Below, piece by piece: positions 34,398-44,138 of a stretch of 64,000 nucleotides of DNA (position 1 is the first letter of the stretch; every line of letters starts with the position of its first letter). The notes below the pieces were generated by a model. The model saw only the letters and a list, made by a program, of their open reading frames with translations, was not told the DNA's origin and did no database searches. The position numbers and the translations under genes are program-made. Origin of the DNA: Methylorubrum rhodinum (lineage in GTDB: Bacteria; Pseudomonadota; Alphaproteobacteria; Rhizobiales; Beijerinckiaceae); the NCBI RefSeq assembly GCF_014199935.1, contig NZ_JACHOP010000006.1, positions 124,001 through 188,000 on the forward strand, read 5' to 3'.

Positions 34398-34430
34398 AAC
34401 CGAGTAGAAGATCTGCGCCTCCACTCGGTT
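34398..34430. promoter_or_regulatory. Inverted repeat AACCGAGT-N17-ACTCGGTT
   Basis: A perfect 8-base inverted repeat 90 bases upstream of the small gene at 34520. It lies in a 445-base gene-free stretch (34075-34519) that is less GC-rich than its surroundings. It could be an operator or an RNA hairpin; no T-run follows. Confidence 0.4.
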
Positions 34431-34519
34431 CCGCGCGGCCGATGCTGCGCACGGCCGCAGATGACAATCCGACGCTCGCCCTATCTCCGGTCCCACATCC
34501 TCCATCGCTTCGGGCCACC

Positions 34520-34777
34520 ATGAGCATCGTTCATAAGACTGCCGACATCGCCGCCACCGGCATGGGCGCGACCGTCCGTTTCCTCACGGCCGGTCTCGAC
34601 GCCCTGACCGGGGCCGTCGCCCGGATGAACGAACGGGCCGAGACGCATCTGCGCGACCGGACCACGCTGCTCCGGGCCCATTACGGCAAGAAGTCCAACC
34701 GTGACGCCAAGCCGCTGCCGGTCGTCGAGGCGCCGATCGATCTGGCTTTGCGCGACGGCGTCCGGGACGCGGCCTGA
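34520..34777 (+). CDS. Small hypothetical protein
   Basis: An 85-residue protein starting MSIVHKTADIAATGMGATVR, with a hydrophobic-amphipathic segment FLTAGLDALTGAVARM and a charged tail. No known domain was recognised. The ATG follows a 445-base promoter-like region. It converges on the peptidase gene, 10 bases apart. Confidence 0.55.
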   Translation: MSIVHKTADIAATGMGATVRFLTAGLDALTGAVARMNERAETHLRDRTTLLRAHYGKKSNRDAKPLPVVEAPIDLALRDGVRDAA

Positions 34778-34787
34778 CCGGCCCGGC

Positions 34788-36866
34788 CTACGCGGCGAGC
34801 CCGCGCTTCTTCAGCAACGGCTCGATGCTCGGGAGCCGCCCGCGGAAGGCCGTGTAGGCCTCCCGCGCGTCGCGCAGGTTGCCCGCGCCGTAGACGAAGC
34901 GGCGTAGCCGCCCCGCCGTCTCGGGATGGAAGATGTCGCCGGCCTCGCGGAAGGCGTCGAAGGCGTCGGCGTCGAGCACTTCCGACCAGAGATAGCTGTA
35001 ATAGCCGGCGGCGTAGCCGTCGCCGGAGAAGATGTGCGCGAAGTGCGGTGAGCGGTGCCGCATGGCGATCTCCGCCGGCATGGCGATGCGCTTGAGCGCG
35101 TCGGCCTCGAAGGCCGGCACGTCGAGCCCGTCCTCGCCGGCCGCCGAGAGATGGAGCGTCATGTCGACGATGGCCGAGGCCGTGTACTCGATCGTCGCGA
35201 AGCCCTGATTGAAGGTCCGCGCGGCGAGCAGGCGCTCCAGCAGGGCCTCGGGCATCGGCGCGCCGGTGCGGTAGTGGCGGGCGTGGGCGCGCAGGACCTC
35301 CGGCTGCTCCAGCCAGTGTTCGTAGAGCTGCGAGGGCAGCTCGACGAAGTCGCGCGCGACGGCGGTGCCCGAGAGCAGCGGGTAGGTCACGTCGGACAAC
35401 AGCCCGTGCAGGCCGTGGCCGAACTCGTGGAACAGGGTGCGGGCGTCGTCGAAGGACAGCAGCGTCGGCTCGTCGCCGGACGCGCGGGCGAAGTTCATCA
35501 CGTTGACGATGATCGGCTTGACGTCGCCGTCGAGCCGCTCCTGCGAGCGGAAGGCGCTCATCCAGGCGCCCGAGCGCTTGGAGGAGCGGGCGAAGTAGTC
35601 GCCCAGGAACAGGCCGACCTCGGCGCCGTCCGCGTCGCGCACCAGCCAAGTGCGTACGTCCGGATGATAGCGCGGCACGTCGGCGACGGCCTCGAAGGTC
35701 AGGCCGAACAGGCGGGTCGCGGTGTCGAAGGCGGCGCGGATCACGCCCTCCAGCGGCAGGTACGGCTTGATCTCGGCCTCGTCGAGATCGTGCTCGGCGC
35801 GCCGGAGTTTTTCGGCGTAGTGGCGCCAATCGTGGGCTTCGAGGGCGAAGTCGTGCCCCTCCGCCCGCACCAGGGCCTGCAGCCGCTCGCGCTCCTCGCC
35901 GGCCCGGCGCAAGGCGGGGGTCCAGACATCGCGCAGGAGCGCCATCGCCGCATCGGGCGAGGCAGCCATGGTGTCGTCGAGGCGGAAATGGGCGAAGCTC
36001 TCGAAGCCGAGAAGGCGCGCCCGCTCGGCCCGGAGCGCGACGATCTCGGCGATGAGGCGGCGGTTGTCGGTCTCGCCGCCGTTCTCGCCGCGGCGGGTCC
36101 AGGCCCGATAGGCCCGCTCGCGCAGGTCGCGGCGGGTGGAGAAGACGAGGAACGGTTCGATCAGCGAGCGCGACAGGGTGACGACGTGGCCGTGCGTGCC
36201 GCCCCGCTCGGCCGCCGCCGCCGCGGTGGCGTCGCGCAGGAAGGGCGGCAGGCCGGCCAGATCCTCCTCGCCGTCGAGCGGCAGGACGAAGCCGTTCTCG
36301 TCGGCCAGGAGGTTCTGGCCGAACTGCGTGCCGAGTTCGGCCAGCCGCGTGGCGATCTCGGCGATGCGCGCCTTGGCCTCGGGCGCGAGGTCGGCGCCCG
36401 CGCGGCGGAAGCGGGTGCGGGTGCGGTCGAGGACGCGGGCCTGCTCGGCATCGAGCCCTTCGGCCTGCGGATCGATTGCCGAGAGACGCGCCCACAGATC
36501 GGAGTTCAGGGTGATCGCGCTCGAATGCCGGGCGAGCTCGGGCGCCACCGCCCGCTCGATCGCCTGCAACTCCGGGCTGGTGGTGCTGCCGGTGAGGTTG
36601 AAGAACACGCTCGCGACCCGGTCCAGCGCCCGGCCGGAGCGCTCGAGCGCCGCCACCGTGTTGTCGAAGCTCGGCGCCGCGGGGTTGCCGGCAATCAGCG
36701 CGATCTCGGCCTCGTGGGCTTTCAGCGCGTCGGCGAAGGCCGGGACGTAGTGCTCGTGCCGGATCGCCTCGAAGGGCGGCAGGCCGAACGGCGTCGGCCA
36801 CTCGCCCGCGTCGAACGGGTTCGCGCCCGCGGCGGCGTTCGGATCGCGTGCGGTGTCGGCGGTCAT
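34788..36866 (-). CDS. M3 family metallopeptidase (peptidyl-dipeptidase Dcp / oligopeptidase A type)
   Basis: A 692-residue cytoplasmic zinc peptidase that degrades short peptides. The zinc motif HEFGH is at about 480-484 in ARTLFHEFGHGLHGLLSDVT, and the third ligand region follows (RDFVELPSQLYEHWL). Other family stretches are KPIIVNVMNFARAS and FSGDGYAAGYYSYLWSEVLD. The start is the ATG at 36866; an upstream in-frame start (36926) is less conserved. Confidence 0.93.
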   Translation of the reverse strand: MTADTARDPNAAAGANPFDAGEWPTPFGLPPFEAIRHEHYVPAFADALKAHEAEIALIAGNPAAPSFDNTVAALERSGRALDRVASVFFNLTGSTTSPELQAIERAVAPELARHSSAITLNSDLWARLSAIDPQAEGLDAEQARVLDRTRTRFRRAGADLAPEAKARIAEIATRLAELGTQFGQNLLADENGFVLPLDGEEDLAGLPPFLRDATAAAAAERGGTHGHVVTLSRSLIEPFLVFSTRRDLRERAYRAWTRRGENGGETDNRRLIAEIVALRAERARLLGFESFAHFRLDDTMAASPDAAMALLRDVWTPALRRAGEERERLQALVRAEGHDFALEAHDWRHYAEKLRRAEHDLDEAEIKPYLPLEGVIRAAFDTATRLFGLTFEAVADVPRYHPDVRTWLVRDADGAEVGLFLGDYFARSSKRSGAWMSAFRSQERLDGDVKPIIVNVMNFARASGDEPTLLSFDDARTLFHEFGHGLHGLLSDVTYPLLSGTAVARDFVELPSQLYEHWLEQPEVLRAHARHYRTGAPMPEALLERLLAARTFNQGFATIEYTASAIVDMTLHLSAAGEDGLDVPAFEADALKRIAMPAEIAMRHRSPHFAHIFSGDGYAAGYYSYLWSEVLDADAFDAFREAGDIFHPETAGRLRRFVYGAGNLRDAREAYTAFRGRLPSIEPLLKKRGLAA

Positions 36867-37064
36867 GCGGGAAAACCCTTCGGGCGCTGTGCTCGGCGCT
36901 GAACATAGGTTTGCGGGCCGGCGCACGCAAAAGCTTCACCGACATGGCGACCGCGTCACGATTGCCGGCGGGCGTGGCCGCGGCGTCCTTGCCCGCTGCG
37001 GGCCGGCGGCGGATCACGGAACGGTCAGCCCCGGGATCCGGGGACGTTCGGGAAAGTCCGGGGC

Positions 37065-37976
37065 ATGAGGCCTGTCACCGTCGCGTGCCTGCTGGCCGCC
37101 TGCCTCGCTTCGGGTCCGGTCTCGGCCGAGCCGGCGAAGCCGCCCGCCGCGACCGCTCCCCATGGGACCCCTCCCCATGCGACCGTGCCGCTTCCGCCGC
37201 CGGAGCCGCCCGCGCGGCCGAACGATCTGTCGCCGCCCGCGCCTCGGGTTACGCCATTGCCGCCGGAGCGTCCGCCGGAACTCGCGACCGGCAGGGAATT
37301 GGCCAAGGAGCCGGAGCCGAAGCCTGCCGGCGAGGCAGCGAAGGAGGCGCCCGCCGCCCTTCCCGAAGCGCCGCTGCCGCCCGCCCGTCCGCCGGAACTG
37401 TCGGGCGAGGCCGCGCTGGCGCTGAAGGTTGCGGCGCCCGACGATGCCGCCTGCCTGCGCCGGCTGGAGCGGCTCGGGGCGCGGTTCGAGGCGATGGCGC
37501 CGCTCGGCAACGGCCAGTGCAGCGCGCCGCGCCCGCTCGCCATCACCGCGCTCGCCGACGGCGTCGCCCTGGAGCCCGCCGCGACCTTGAATTGCCGCAC
37601 GGCCGAGGCGCTGGCCCGCTGGGCGACGGAGGTGCAGGCCTCCGCCCGCAAGGAGCTGGACGACAGCCTGAAGAGCCTGTCGCTCGGCGGCACCTATGTC
37701 TGCCGCGGCCAGAACCACGACACCGACGCGAAGCTGAGCGAGCACAGCTTCGCCAACGCCGTCGACGTGATGGGCTACGGCTTCGCCAAGCGCCCGGCGC
37801 TCAATGTGACGGCGGCGCCCGACGGCACGCCGGAGGCGGCCTTCCTCGCAGCCGTGCGGGCGAGCGCCTGCGGCTTCTTCCGCACGGTGCTGGGGCCGGG
37901 GAGCGACGCCGCCCACGGCAACCACCTCCATCTCGACGAGCGCGAGCGCAACGCCGGCCACCGCCTTTGCCAGTAG
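37065..37976 (+). CDS. Extensin-like C-terminal domain protein (periplasmic)
   Basis: A 303-residue protein with a signal peptide (VTVACLLAACLASGPVSA) and a ~100-residue Pro/Ala/Glu linker. The extensin-like domain carries GNGQCSAPRPLAITALADGV, TLNCRTAEALARWATEVQAS, GGTYVCRGQNH and the end HGNHLHLDERERNAGHRLCQ. The His/Asp pattern resembles D,D-peptidase-like (M15-related) folds, so a role in cell-wall processing is plausible. An L,D-transpeptidase gene follows in the same direction. Confidence 0.85.
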   Translation: MRPVTVACLLAACLASGPVSAEPAKPPAATAPHGTPPHATVPLPPPEPPARPNDLSPPAPRVTPLPPERPPELATGRELAKEPEPKPAGEAAKEAPAALPEAPLPPARPPELSGEAALALKVAAPDDAACLRRLERLGARFEAMAPLGNGQCSAPRPLAITALADGVALEPAATLNCRTAEALARWATEVQASARKELDDSLKSLSLGGTYVCRGQNHDTDAKLSEHSFANAVDVMGYGFAKRPALNVTAAPDGTPEAAFLAAVRASACGFFRTVLGPGSDAAHGNHLHLDERERNAGHRLCQ

Positions 37977-38053
37977 CGGGCCGCTTCGCCGCGGGAACGG
38001 CGGCGCTTCCTCGCCGCTTCTCCTGCGTCGGATTGGCGAAGGACGAGCGGGCG

Positions 38054-39163
38054 ATGATGCGGTCGTGGATGCGGGGCGGCCGGATCGGCCTCCTCACGGG
38101 GCTCCTCCTCCTCGGTGCGGGCCTGCCCGTGCGCGCCGCGCCCGATCCGACGACCGAGGCCGGCGCGGCGCCGCTCACCAAGGACGCGATCAACGCCGCC
38201 ACGTTCCGCGAGCCCGAGGAGCCGGCCAGGGACGGCAAGGCGCGGAAGCCGGAGCGCGCCGGGAAGCCCGGCAAGGAGGCGAAACGGCCCGATCCCCTGC
38301 TGATCAAGGTGCAGGTGCTGCTCGACCGCGCCCGGTTCTCGCCCGGCGCCATCGACGGGCGCGACGGCGAGAACCTGCGCGGCGCGCTCCGGGCCTATGC
38401 CGCCGCCCAGGGCCTGCCCACCGAGGGCAAATTGACTCGTGCGCTGTTCGACAAGCTCGAGGGCACGAGCCGGGATCCGGTCGTCACCGATTACGCGATC
38501 ACCGAGGCCGACGTGAAGGGCCCCTTCGTCGAGACGATGCCGGCGAAGATGGAGGAGCAGGCCGATGTCGGGCCGATGCGCTACACCAACACCCGCGAGA
38601 TGCTGGCCGAGCGCTTCCACATGCAGCGCGACCTGCTCTCGGCGCTGAACCCGGACGTGCCCCTCGACAAGACCGGCGGCAGCCTGATCGTCGCGGCCCT
38701 GCCGCCGACCGGCGACGGCAAGGTCGAGGGCGCGCCGCTGGCGCCCAAGGTCGCGCGCATCGAGGTCGACAAGCAGACGAAGCGGGTGCGCGCCTTCGCC
38801 GAGGACGGCCGGTTGACGGCCGATTACCCGGCCTCGATCGGCAGCAGCGAGAAGCCCGCGCCGGACGGCACCGCCAAGGTCAACTCGGTCACCTTCGACC
38901 CGTGGTACACCTACAACCCGAAATATCGCTTCAAGGGCGTGAAGACACGGAAGAAATTCTCGATCCATCCGGGCCCGAACAACCCGGTCGGCCTCGTCTG
39001 GATCGACCTGTCGATCGAATCCTACGGCATCCACGGCACGCCGGAGCCGGAGAAGATCGGCAAGACGGAATCGCACGGCTGCATCCGCCTGACGAACTGG
39101 GACGCGCGCGATCTCGCCGGCCACACGGTGAAGGGGGCGAAGGTCGAGTTCCTGGAGAAATAG
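38054..39163 (+). CDS. L,D-transpeptidase (YkuD) with peptidoglycan-binding domain
   Basis: A 369-residue exported enzyme: signal peptide (GLLTGLLLLGAGLPVRA), charged linker, peptidoglycan-binding region at ~80-140 (LLIKVQVLLDRARFSPGAID), and a YkuD catalytic domain. The active-site stretch GKTESHGCIRLTNWDARDLA gives catalytic Cys343 with His327 and His341. It forms 3-3 cross-links or attaches proteins to murein. Starts at 38054 and 38057 are both possible. It converges on the yehW-like gene, 6 bases apart. Confidence 0.92.
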   Translation: MMRSWMRGGRIGLLTGLLLLGAGLPVRAAPDPTTEAGAAPLTKDAINAATFREPEEPARDGKARKPERAGKPGKEAKRPDPLLIKVQVLLDRARFSPGAIDGRDGENLRGALRAYAAAQGLPTEGKLTRALFDKLEGTSRDPVVTDYAITEADVKGPFVETMPAKMEEQADVGPMRYTNTREMLAERFHMQRDLLSALNPDVPLDKTGGSLIVAALPPTGDGKVEGAPLAPKVARIEVDKQTKRVRAFAEDGRLTADYPASIGSSEKPAPDGTAKVNSVTFDPWYTYNPKYRFKGVKTRKKFSIHPGPNNPVGLVWIDLSIESYGIHGTPEPEKIGKTESHGCIRLTNWDARDLAGHTVKGAKVEFLEK

Positions 39164-39169
39164 TCCGGC

Positions 39170-39901
39170 TCAGTCCCGCCGCATCCATCCGCCCACCGCG
39201 AGCAGCGCCGCGTCGCCCAGGAAGGCGAGGGCGGCGGTGGCCAGCGTGCCCTGGAGCATGGCGGCAAAATTCTGGTTCTGGAGACCGGCGACGATCGGGG
39301 TGCCCAGCGTCGAGGCGCCGGCGAGCGCGCCGACCGCCGCGACGGAGACCGAGAGCACGAGGGCGGTGCGCACCGTCTCGATCAGGCCGGGGGCGGCGAG
39401 CGGCAGCTCGACCCGGGCGAGGATCTGCCCCGGCGTCAGGCCGATCGCCTCGGCCGCCGCGCGGGTCTCGCGCGGGACGGCTTCGAGGGCGCCGACGGTG
39501 CCGCGGATGCAGGGCATGAGGCCGTAGGCGAGGAGCGCCAGCAGGGTCGGCGGGCCGCCGAAGCCGAGCACCGGCAGGGCCAGCGCCACCACCACGACCG
39601 GCGGCACCGCTTGGGCAAGGGCGGCGAAGGCGTCGATGCCGCCGCGGATCGGCGCCAGGGCCGGACGGGTCGCGGCGATGCCGAGGGCGATCCCGAGGCC
39701 CGCGACGAGGAGAAGACCGGCGCCGGTGAGGGCGAGGTGGTTCGCGGCGAGCGCCAGCAGCCGGTCCGGGGCGAGCGGACGCGGCCCGGCGCCGTCCGCG
39801 ACGAGGCCGACCGCGAGTCCGGCGACCGCCGGATGGCTCGCCGCCGCGAAGCCGAGCCCGACAAGGAAGGGCGCGCGCGCCGCACGAAGACCGGCGGTCA
39901 C
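39170..39901 (-). CDS. Osmoprotectant ABC transporter permease, YehW/OpuC-like
   Basis: A 243-residue membrane protein, the same length as E. coli YehW. The binding-protein-dependent transport signature is seen as EAIGLTPGQILARVELPLAA. It starts with GTG at 39901, overlapping the previous stop (GTGA). It should pair with the longer permease to import glycine betaine-type compounds. No ATP-binding subunit follows; the next gene is the unrelated transpeptidase on the other strand. Confidence 0.87.
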   Translation of the reverse strand: MTAGLRAARAPFLVGLGFAAASHPAVAGLAVGLVADGAGPRPLAPDRLLALAANHLALTGAGLLLVAGLGIALGIAATRPALAPIRGGIDAFAALAQAVPPVVVVALALPVLGFGGPPTLLALLAYGLMPCIRGTVGALEAVPRETRAAAEAIGLTPGQILARVELPLAAPGLIETVRTALVLSVSVAAVGALAGASTLGTPIVAGLQNQNFAAMLQGTLATAALAFLGDAALLAVGGWMRRD

Positions 39902-41070
39902 GACGGCCACCGGCGGCGGGCCGCCGCCTCCAGGGCGGAGAGGCCGGATTCGGCGGACAGCGACAGGGCGATCACCGGAAGCGCGCCGAGCAGGATCAGG
40001 TCGGGGGCGAACTGCGCCATCCCGTCGAAGACGAGGCGCCCGAGCCCGCCCGCCCCGACGAGCGGCGCCAGGGTGGCCAGGCCGAGCGCCTGCACCGCCG
40101 CGACGCGCACGCCGCCGATCAGGACCGGGGCGCCGAGCGGCAGGCGCAGGCCGGTCAGGATCTGTCGCGGCGTCAGCCCGAGGGCGCGGGCGGCGTCGAG
40201 CGAGGCCGGGTCCGGCGCACGCAAAGCGCCCTGAAGCCCGCGCCAGAGCGGCAGCAGCAGGTAGGCCGCGATCCCGACGAGCGCCGGCCCGGCGCCCAGC
40301 GCCGAGACGCCGTGCGCGCGCAGGCTCGGAACGAGCGTGAGCAGGGCAGAGGTCGCCGCGACCAGACCGCCCAGCAGGGCGATGGCCGGCACGACCTGAA
40401 GACCGCCCACGAGCAGATCGACGGCGCCGCGCCCGCGACGCCACGGACCGAGCCCGGCGGTGACGAGGCCCGCGAGCGCCAGCGCGCCGCCCGCCAGGGC
40501 GAGGTGGGCGAGGATCGCCTGCGCGAGTCCGTCCCGCCGGGCCTTGAACTCGACGACGAGGGAGAGGCCGTCGAGGGTGCCCCCATGTCCGAGGCCCGCC
40601 AGCAGCGCGGCGACCGCCAGCGCCGCGAGCCATCCGGCGCCGGGCAGGCGGCCGGATCGCGCGCTCCGGGCGAGGCCGGCGCACAGACCGAGGCCGGCGA
40701 TCCACGCACCGGAGGCCAGCCGCGCCCGCGCGGCCGGCGGATGGCCCGCGAGCAGGTCCGCCGCGCCCGTTCCGAGCGCCGCCAGCAGCAGCGCGAGCCC
40801 GCCGACACAGGCGAGGACGGCAAGAATGGCGCCGGCCCGTCCCCGGTCCGCCGAGGCGAGCCCCGGACCGAGGCCCGCGAGGACGAGGAGCGGCCACAGC
40901 CAGGGTCCGAACGCCGCATCGGCCGGGATCGGCGCGCCGGTCACGAGGCGGTTCGGCGCCAGGTGCAGCACCGGGAGGTGCCAGAGGACCAGCGGCAGCG
41001 CGGTCGCCGCGGCGAGGGGGAGAAGTGCGGCGAGCACGGGATGCCTCCACGGGCCGGGGGCGGCCTCCAT
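39898..41070 (-). CDS. Osmoprotectant ABC transporter permease, YehY-like (long form)
   Basis: A 390-residue membrane protein. About 150 extra N-terminal residues with several helices precede the permease domain, as in E. coli YehY (about 385). The coupling loop is ARALGLTPRQILTGLRLPLG. The ATG at 41070 overlaps the stop of the binding-protein gene (TGATG). It is coupled at both ends within the three-gene unit. Confidence 0.87.
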   Translation of the reverse strand: MEAAPGPWRHPVLAALLPLAAATALPLVLWHLPVLHLAPNRLVTGAPIPADAAFGPWLWPLLVLAGLGPGLASADRGRAGAILAVLACVGGLALLLAALGTGAADLLAGHPPAARARLASGAWIAGLGLCAGLARSARSGRLPGAGWLAALAVAALLAGLGHGGTLDGLSLVVEFKARRDGLAQAILAHLALAGGALALAGLVTAGLGPWRRGRGAVDLLVGGLQVVPAIALLGGLVAATSALLTLVPSLRAHGVSALGAGPALVGIAAYLLLPLWRGLQGALRAPDPASLDAARALGLTPRQILTGLRLPLGAPVLIGGVRVAAVQALGLATLAPLVGAGGLGRLVFDGMAQFAPDLILLGALPVIALSLSAESGLSALEAAARRRWPS

Positions 41071-42059
41071 CACGGCGTCCCGGCCCGTCCGGCGAGCCAC
41101 GCGGCGGCGACCGCCTCGGCGGTGCGGCCCTCGACGGCGACCGCGGCATTCAGGCGGCGCAGCGTCTCCGCGTCGAGGGCGGCGAAGAGCGGATCGAGGG
41201 CCGCGCGGATCTCCGGATGCCGCTCCAGGGTCTGCGCCCGGATCACCGGGGCCGGCTCGTAGACGATCTGCGCGCGCTTCGGATCGCTCATCACGGCGAG
41301 GTCGAGGGCCGAGAGCGCCCCGTCGGTGCCGTAGACCATGCCGGCGTTGATCCCGCTGATCCCCTCCGCCGCGGCCCGTGCGGTCACCGCGGTGTCGCCG
41401 CCCGGCAGGCTGACGATACGGTCGAGCGGCAGGCGGAAGTCGTAGGCCGCCTCGAAGGCGGGAAGCGCCGCCGGGCTCTCGACGAACTCGGTGGAGGCGG
41501 CGAGGCGGATGCGGTCCGCGCGCACGGCGCGGGCGAAATCCGCCATGGACACCAGATTCTCCGTACGGGCGAGCCCGCCGTTGACGGCGATGCACCATGT
41601 GTTGTCCGCGGGCGCCCGCCCGAGCCAGACGAGGCCGCGCGCCGCGTCGAGGCGCCGCGCCGTCGCGTAGGCGGTCTCGCCCGCCTTCCAGGCCGGATCG
41701 GTCTCGGTGCCGGAGAAGAAGGCGACGTTGCCGGTGTACTCGGGATAGAGATCGAGCTCGCCCGCGAGCAGCGCCGCGCGGACGATCAGCGTCGGCCCGA
41801 GGCCGAGGCGCCGCTCGACCGTGAGGCCGAGCCGCTCCAGAACCCCCGCGATCAGGTGGCCGAGCAGCGCGCCTTCGGTGTCGCCCTTCGAGCCGACGAC
41901 GAGCGGGCGCGGATCCGCGGCCGCCGCGCGCCGCGGCCGGAGGGAAGCGAGGGCGGCGGCGCCCACCAGCCGCACGAGCACCCGCCGGCTCGGGCCGCGG
42001 GCGGCACCGGCGGCGGCCCGCGGGCAACAGGGTGCACGAAATGTATCTGGGACTAACAT
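41070..42059 (-). CDS. osmF: Osmoprotectant substrate-binding protein, OsmF/YehZ-like
   Basis: A 329-residue periplasmic binding protein of the OpuAC family. The N-terminus carries a twin-arginine-like segment (SRRVLVRLVGAAALASL). The mature part shows LVVGSKGDTEGALLGHLIAG, AGELDLYPEYTGNVAFFSGT and DNTWCIAVN, typical of choline/betaine-type binders. It is the first gene of the unit. The ATG at 42059 has a weak ribosome site, so the exact start is uncertain. Confidence 0.88.
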   Translation of the reverse strand: MLVPDTFRAPCCPRAAAGAARGPSRRVLVRLVGAAALASLRPRRAAAADPRPLVVGSKGDTEGALLGHLIAGVLERLGLTVERRLGLGPTLIVRAALLAGELDLYPEYTGNVAFFSGTETDPAWKAGETAYATARRLDAARGLVWLGRAPADNTWCIAVNGGLARTENLVSMADFARAVRADRIRLAASTEFVESPAALPAFEAAYDFRLPLDRIVSLPGGDTAVTARAAAEGISGINAGMVYGTDGALSALDLAVMSDPKRAQIVYEPAPVIRAQTLERHPEIRAALDPLFAALDAETLRRLNAAVAVEGRTAEAVAAAWLAGRAGTP

Positions 42060-42267
42060 CGAGGTCGTCACGATAGCATACCGAGCCCGCCGCAGTGCTT
42101 GACATGCCCTGCTTTCCAAGCGACCCCTCCAAGGGCCGGGGCATGATCCGGAGGAAAACCGGGCCGCGCGCGGCCGGCGGTCGTCCTTCCGAATTCCCTG
42201 GACTGCGACCGGAGCGGCGAAGCCCGCGCTCCACGACGGACACGGATCTGAGGGAAGACGACCCGGC

Positions 42268-42657
42268 GTGAGTGTGGATTCGAACGAGGATCGTCTGGCG
42301 GGCGCCCGCGTGCTCGTCGTGGAGGACGAAGCCGCCATCTCGATGCTGCTCGAGGACATGCTCCTCGATTTCGGTTGCGAGATCGTCGGCCCGGCCGCGC
42401 GGCTCGCGACCGCCCTGGAAATGGCGCGCGCCCAGGATTTCACGGTCGCCATCCTCGACGTGAACGTGGCGGGTGAGCCGATCTATCCGGTCGCCGAGGC
42501 CATCGCCGAGCGCAACTTGCCGATCGTGTTCTCGACGGGCTATGGCGGCGCGGGCATCCGCGAGCCGTTCCGCGACCGCCCGGTGGTGCAGAAGCCGTTC
42601 AGCCAAGCCGATCTCAAGCGCACGCTGATCGCGGCCATCGTCGGCGCCCAGGGCTAA
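42268..42657 (+). CDS. Stand-alone response regulator receiver
   Basis: A 129-residue single receiver domain. Acidic residues are in [20 protein letters not shown], the phospho-acceptor is Asp64 ([11 protein letters not shown]), Thr/Ser in PIVFSTGYG and Lys in [13 protein letters not shown]. It has no output domain, like many alphaproteobacterial adaptor receivers. The start is GTG at 42268 after gaggga. Its stop overlaps the yraN stop by four bases, tail to tail. Confidence 0.9.
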   Translation: MSVDSNEDRLAGARVLVVEDEAAISMLLEDMLLDFGCEIVGPAARLATALEMARAQDFTVAILDVNVAGEPIYPVAEAIAERNLPIVFSTGYGGAGIREPFRDRPVVQKPFSQADLKRTLIAAIVGAQG

Positions 42658-43043
42658 AACCCTTCCAGCGCGAAGGCGTTCGGCAGGTGCCGCGGCCAGG
42701 TCCGCGGCGCCACGAACACCGCGTCGGCGCGCAGCGTCATGTCCGGCGGCAGCGTCGTCCGGGCGAGCCAGACCCGTGCCGCCCGCGACAGGCGCTTGCG
42801 CTTACGCGCATCGATCGCCCCGGCCGCCGCGTCGAGACTGGCGCGGGCCTTCACCTCGACGAAGGCGATCGTGCGCCCGCGCCGGACGATGAGGTCGATT
42901 TCGCCCCCCGCCGCCGCGTAGCGCCGGGCGAGCGGGCGATAGCCCTTCAGGAGCAGGGCGAGGAGCGCCAGGGTCTCGGCGGAGAGGCCGCGGCCGTGGG
43001 TGGCGCTGCGGCGCGCCTCGGCCCGGTCAGGCGGACGCGTCAT
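42654..43043 (-). CDS. yraN: YraN/UPF0102 endonuclease-fold protein
   Basis: A 129-residue protein with a Holliday-junction-resolvase-like fold: [20 protein letters not shown] then [19 protein letters not shown] gives the Asp/Glu-x-Lys core. The family has been linked to DNA uptake or repair, but the function is not firmly known. The ATG overlaps the end of rsmI by 17 bases, the usual rsmI-yraN pairing. Confidence 0.92.
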   Translation of the reverse strand: MTRPPDRAEARRSATHGRGLSAETLALLALLLKGYRPLARRYAAAGGEIDLIVRRGRTIAFVEVKARASLDAAAGAIDARKRKRLSRAARVWLARTTLPPDMTLRADAVFVAPRTWPRHLPNAFALEGF

Positions 43044-43968
43044 CGGAGCGGCGGGCGAGCACGAGGGCGCGGGCGTAGACGGCGCGCTTGGGCTGGCCGG
43101 TCTCGTCGGCGACGAGGGCCGCCGCGTCCTTGATCGAGTGACGGGCGAGCGCCGCCTCGATCCGCGCGTCGAGCCCGGCATCCGTCTCGCGGGCCTTGGC
43201 GTCCTCGGGCTCGGGCCCGATCACCACGACGACCTCGCCCTTGGGCGGCCCTTCCTCGGCGTAGAGGCGGGCCAGCCCGCCGAGGCTGTCGCGGCGGATG
43301 GTCTCGTAGAGCTTGGTCAACTCGCGGGCCACCGCGGCCGGTCGCTCGGGGCCGAGCATTTCGGCGGCGTCCGCCAGCATCTCGGGCAGGCGGTGGGGGG
43401 ATTCGAACAGCACCAGGGTGCCGGGGATCGGCGCCAGCGCCTCCAGCCGGTTGCGGCGCGCGCCCGATTTCTGCGGCAGAAACCCCTCGAAGAAGAACCG
43501 GTCGGTCGGCAGGCCCGCGGCGACGATGGCGGTCATCACCGCCGAGGGGCCGGGGATCGGCGTCACCGGGATACCGGCCGCGATCGCCGCCTGGACCAGC
43601 TTGAAGCCGGGGTCCGACACCAGCGGCGTGCCGGCATCCGAGACCAGCGCCAGGGTCTCGCCGGCCTTGAGCCGCAGCACCATCCGCTCGCGCACGGCCT
43701 CGTTCGAATGCTCGTGATAGGACAGGAGCGGCGTGGTGATGCCGTAATGCATCAGCAGCGTGCGGGTGACGCGGGTGTCCTCGGCGAGCACCGCGTCGGC
43801 GGCGGCGAGCGTCGCCAGCGCGCGGAACGTCACGTCGCGCAGGTTTCCGATGGGGGTCGCCACCACGTAGAGGCCGGGCGCGGGCCGTTCGGCCTCCGCC
43901 GCGAGGCCGAAGGCGGTGAAGGTGGCGGGCCCGTCTCGCCGGGCGTTCGAGTCGCTGCGCTGTGTCAT
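43027..43968 (-). CDS. rsmI: 16S rRNA (cytidine-2'-O)-methyltransferase
   Basis: A 313-residue SAM-dependent methyltransferase that modifies C1402 in the ribosomal decoding centre. It contains [56 protein letters not shown] and [20 protein letters not shown], all typical. I chose the ATG at 43968; the upstream in-frame start at 44028 adds residues outside the family. Confidence 0.95.
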   Translation of the reverse strand: MTQRSDSNARRDGPATFTAFGLAAEAERPAPGLYVVATPIGNLRDVTFRALATLAAADAVLAEDTRVTRTLLMHYGITTPLLSYHEHSNEAVRERMVLRLKAGETLALVSDAGTPLVSDPGFKLVQAAIAAGIPVTPIPGPSAVMTAIVAAGLPTDRFFFEGFLPQKSGARRNRLEALAPIPGTLVLFESPHRLPEMLADAAEMLGPERPAAVARELTKLYETIRRDSLGGLARLYAEEGPPKGEVVVVIGPEPEDAKARETDAGLDARIEAALARHSIKDAAALVADETGQPKRAVYARALVLARRSDDASA

Positions 43969-44062
43969 CGGCGCGACAATGCCACGCCGAGGCCTGTTTG
44001 CGGACCGTGGAGAAGGCCTGCCCCGCATTTACTTTTTACGGGGCTTGCCCATCGTGACCCGA

Positions 44063-44108
44063 GCATCGGCCTAAAAGGTGGTTGCCGGCTTTTGGATGAA
44101 GCCGATGC
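44063..44108. repeat. 46-base palindromic repeat, family A, copy 3
   Basis: The same ends GCATCGGC and GCCGATGC, with a slightly changed interior (ctaaaagg, cttttgga). It lies in the divergent rsmI / LpoA-like region, 30 bases before the latter's ATG, so it may affect its leader. Confidence 0.8.
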
Positions 44109-44138
44109 TCCAGCGATGGCGAGCGGGGAGGCTCGGCG

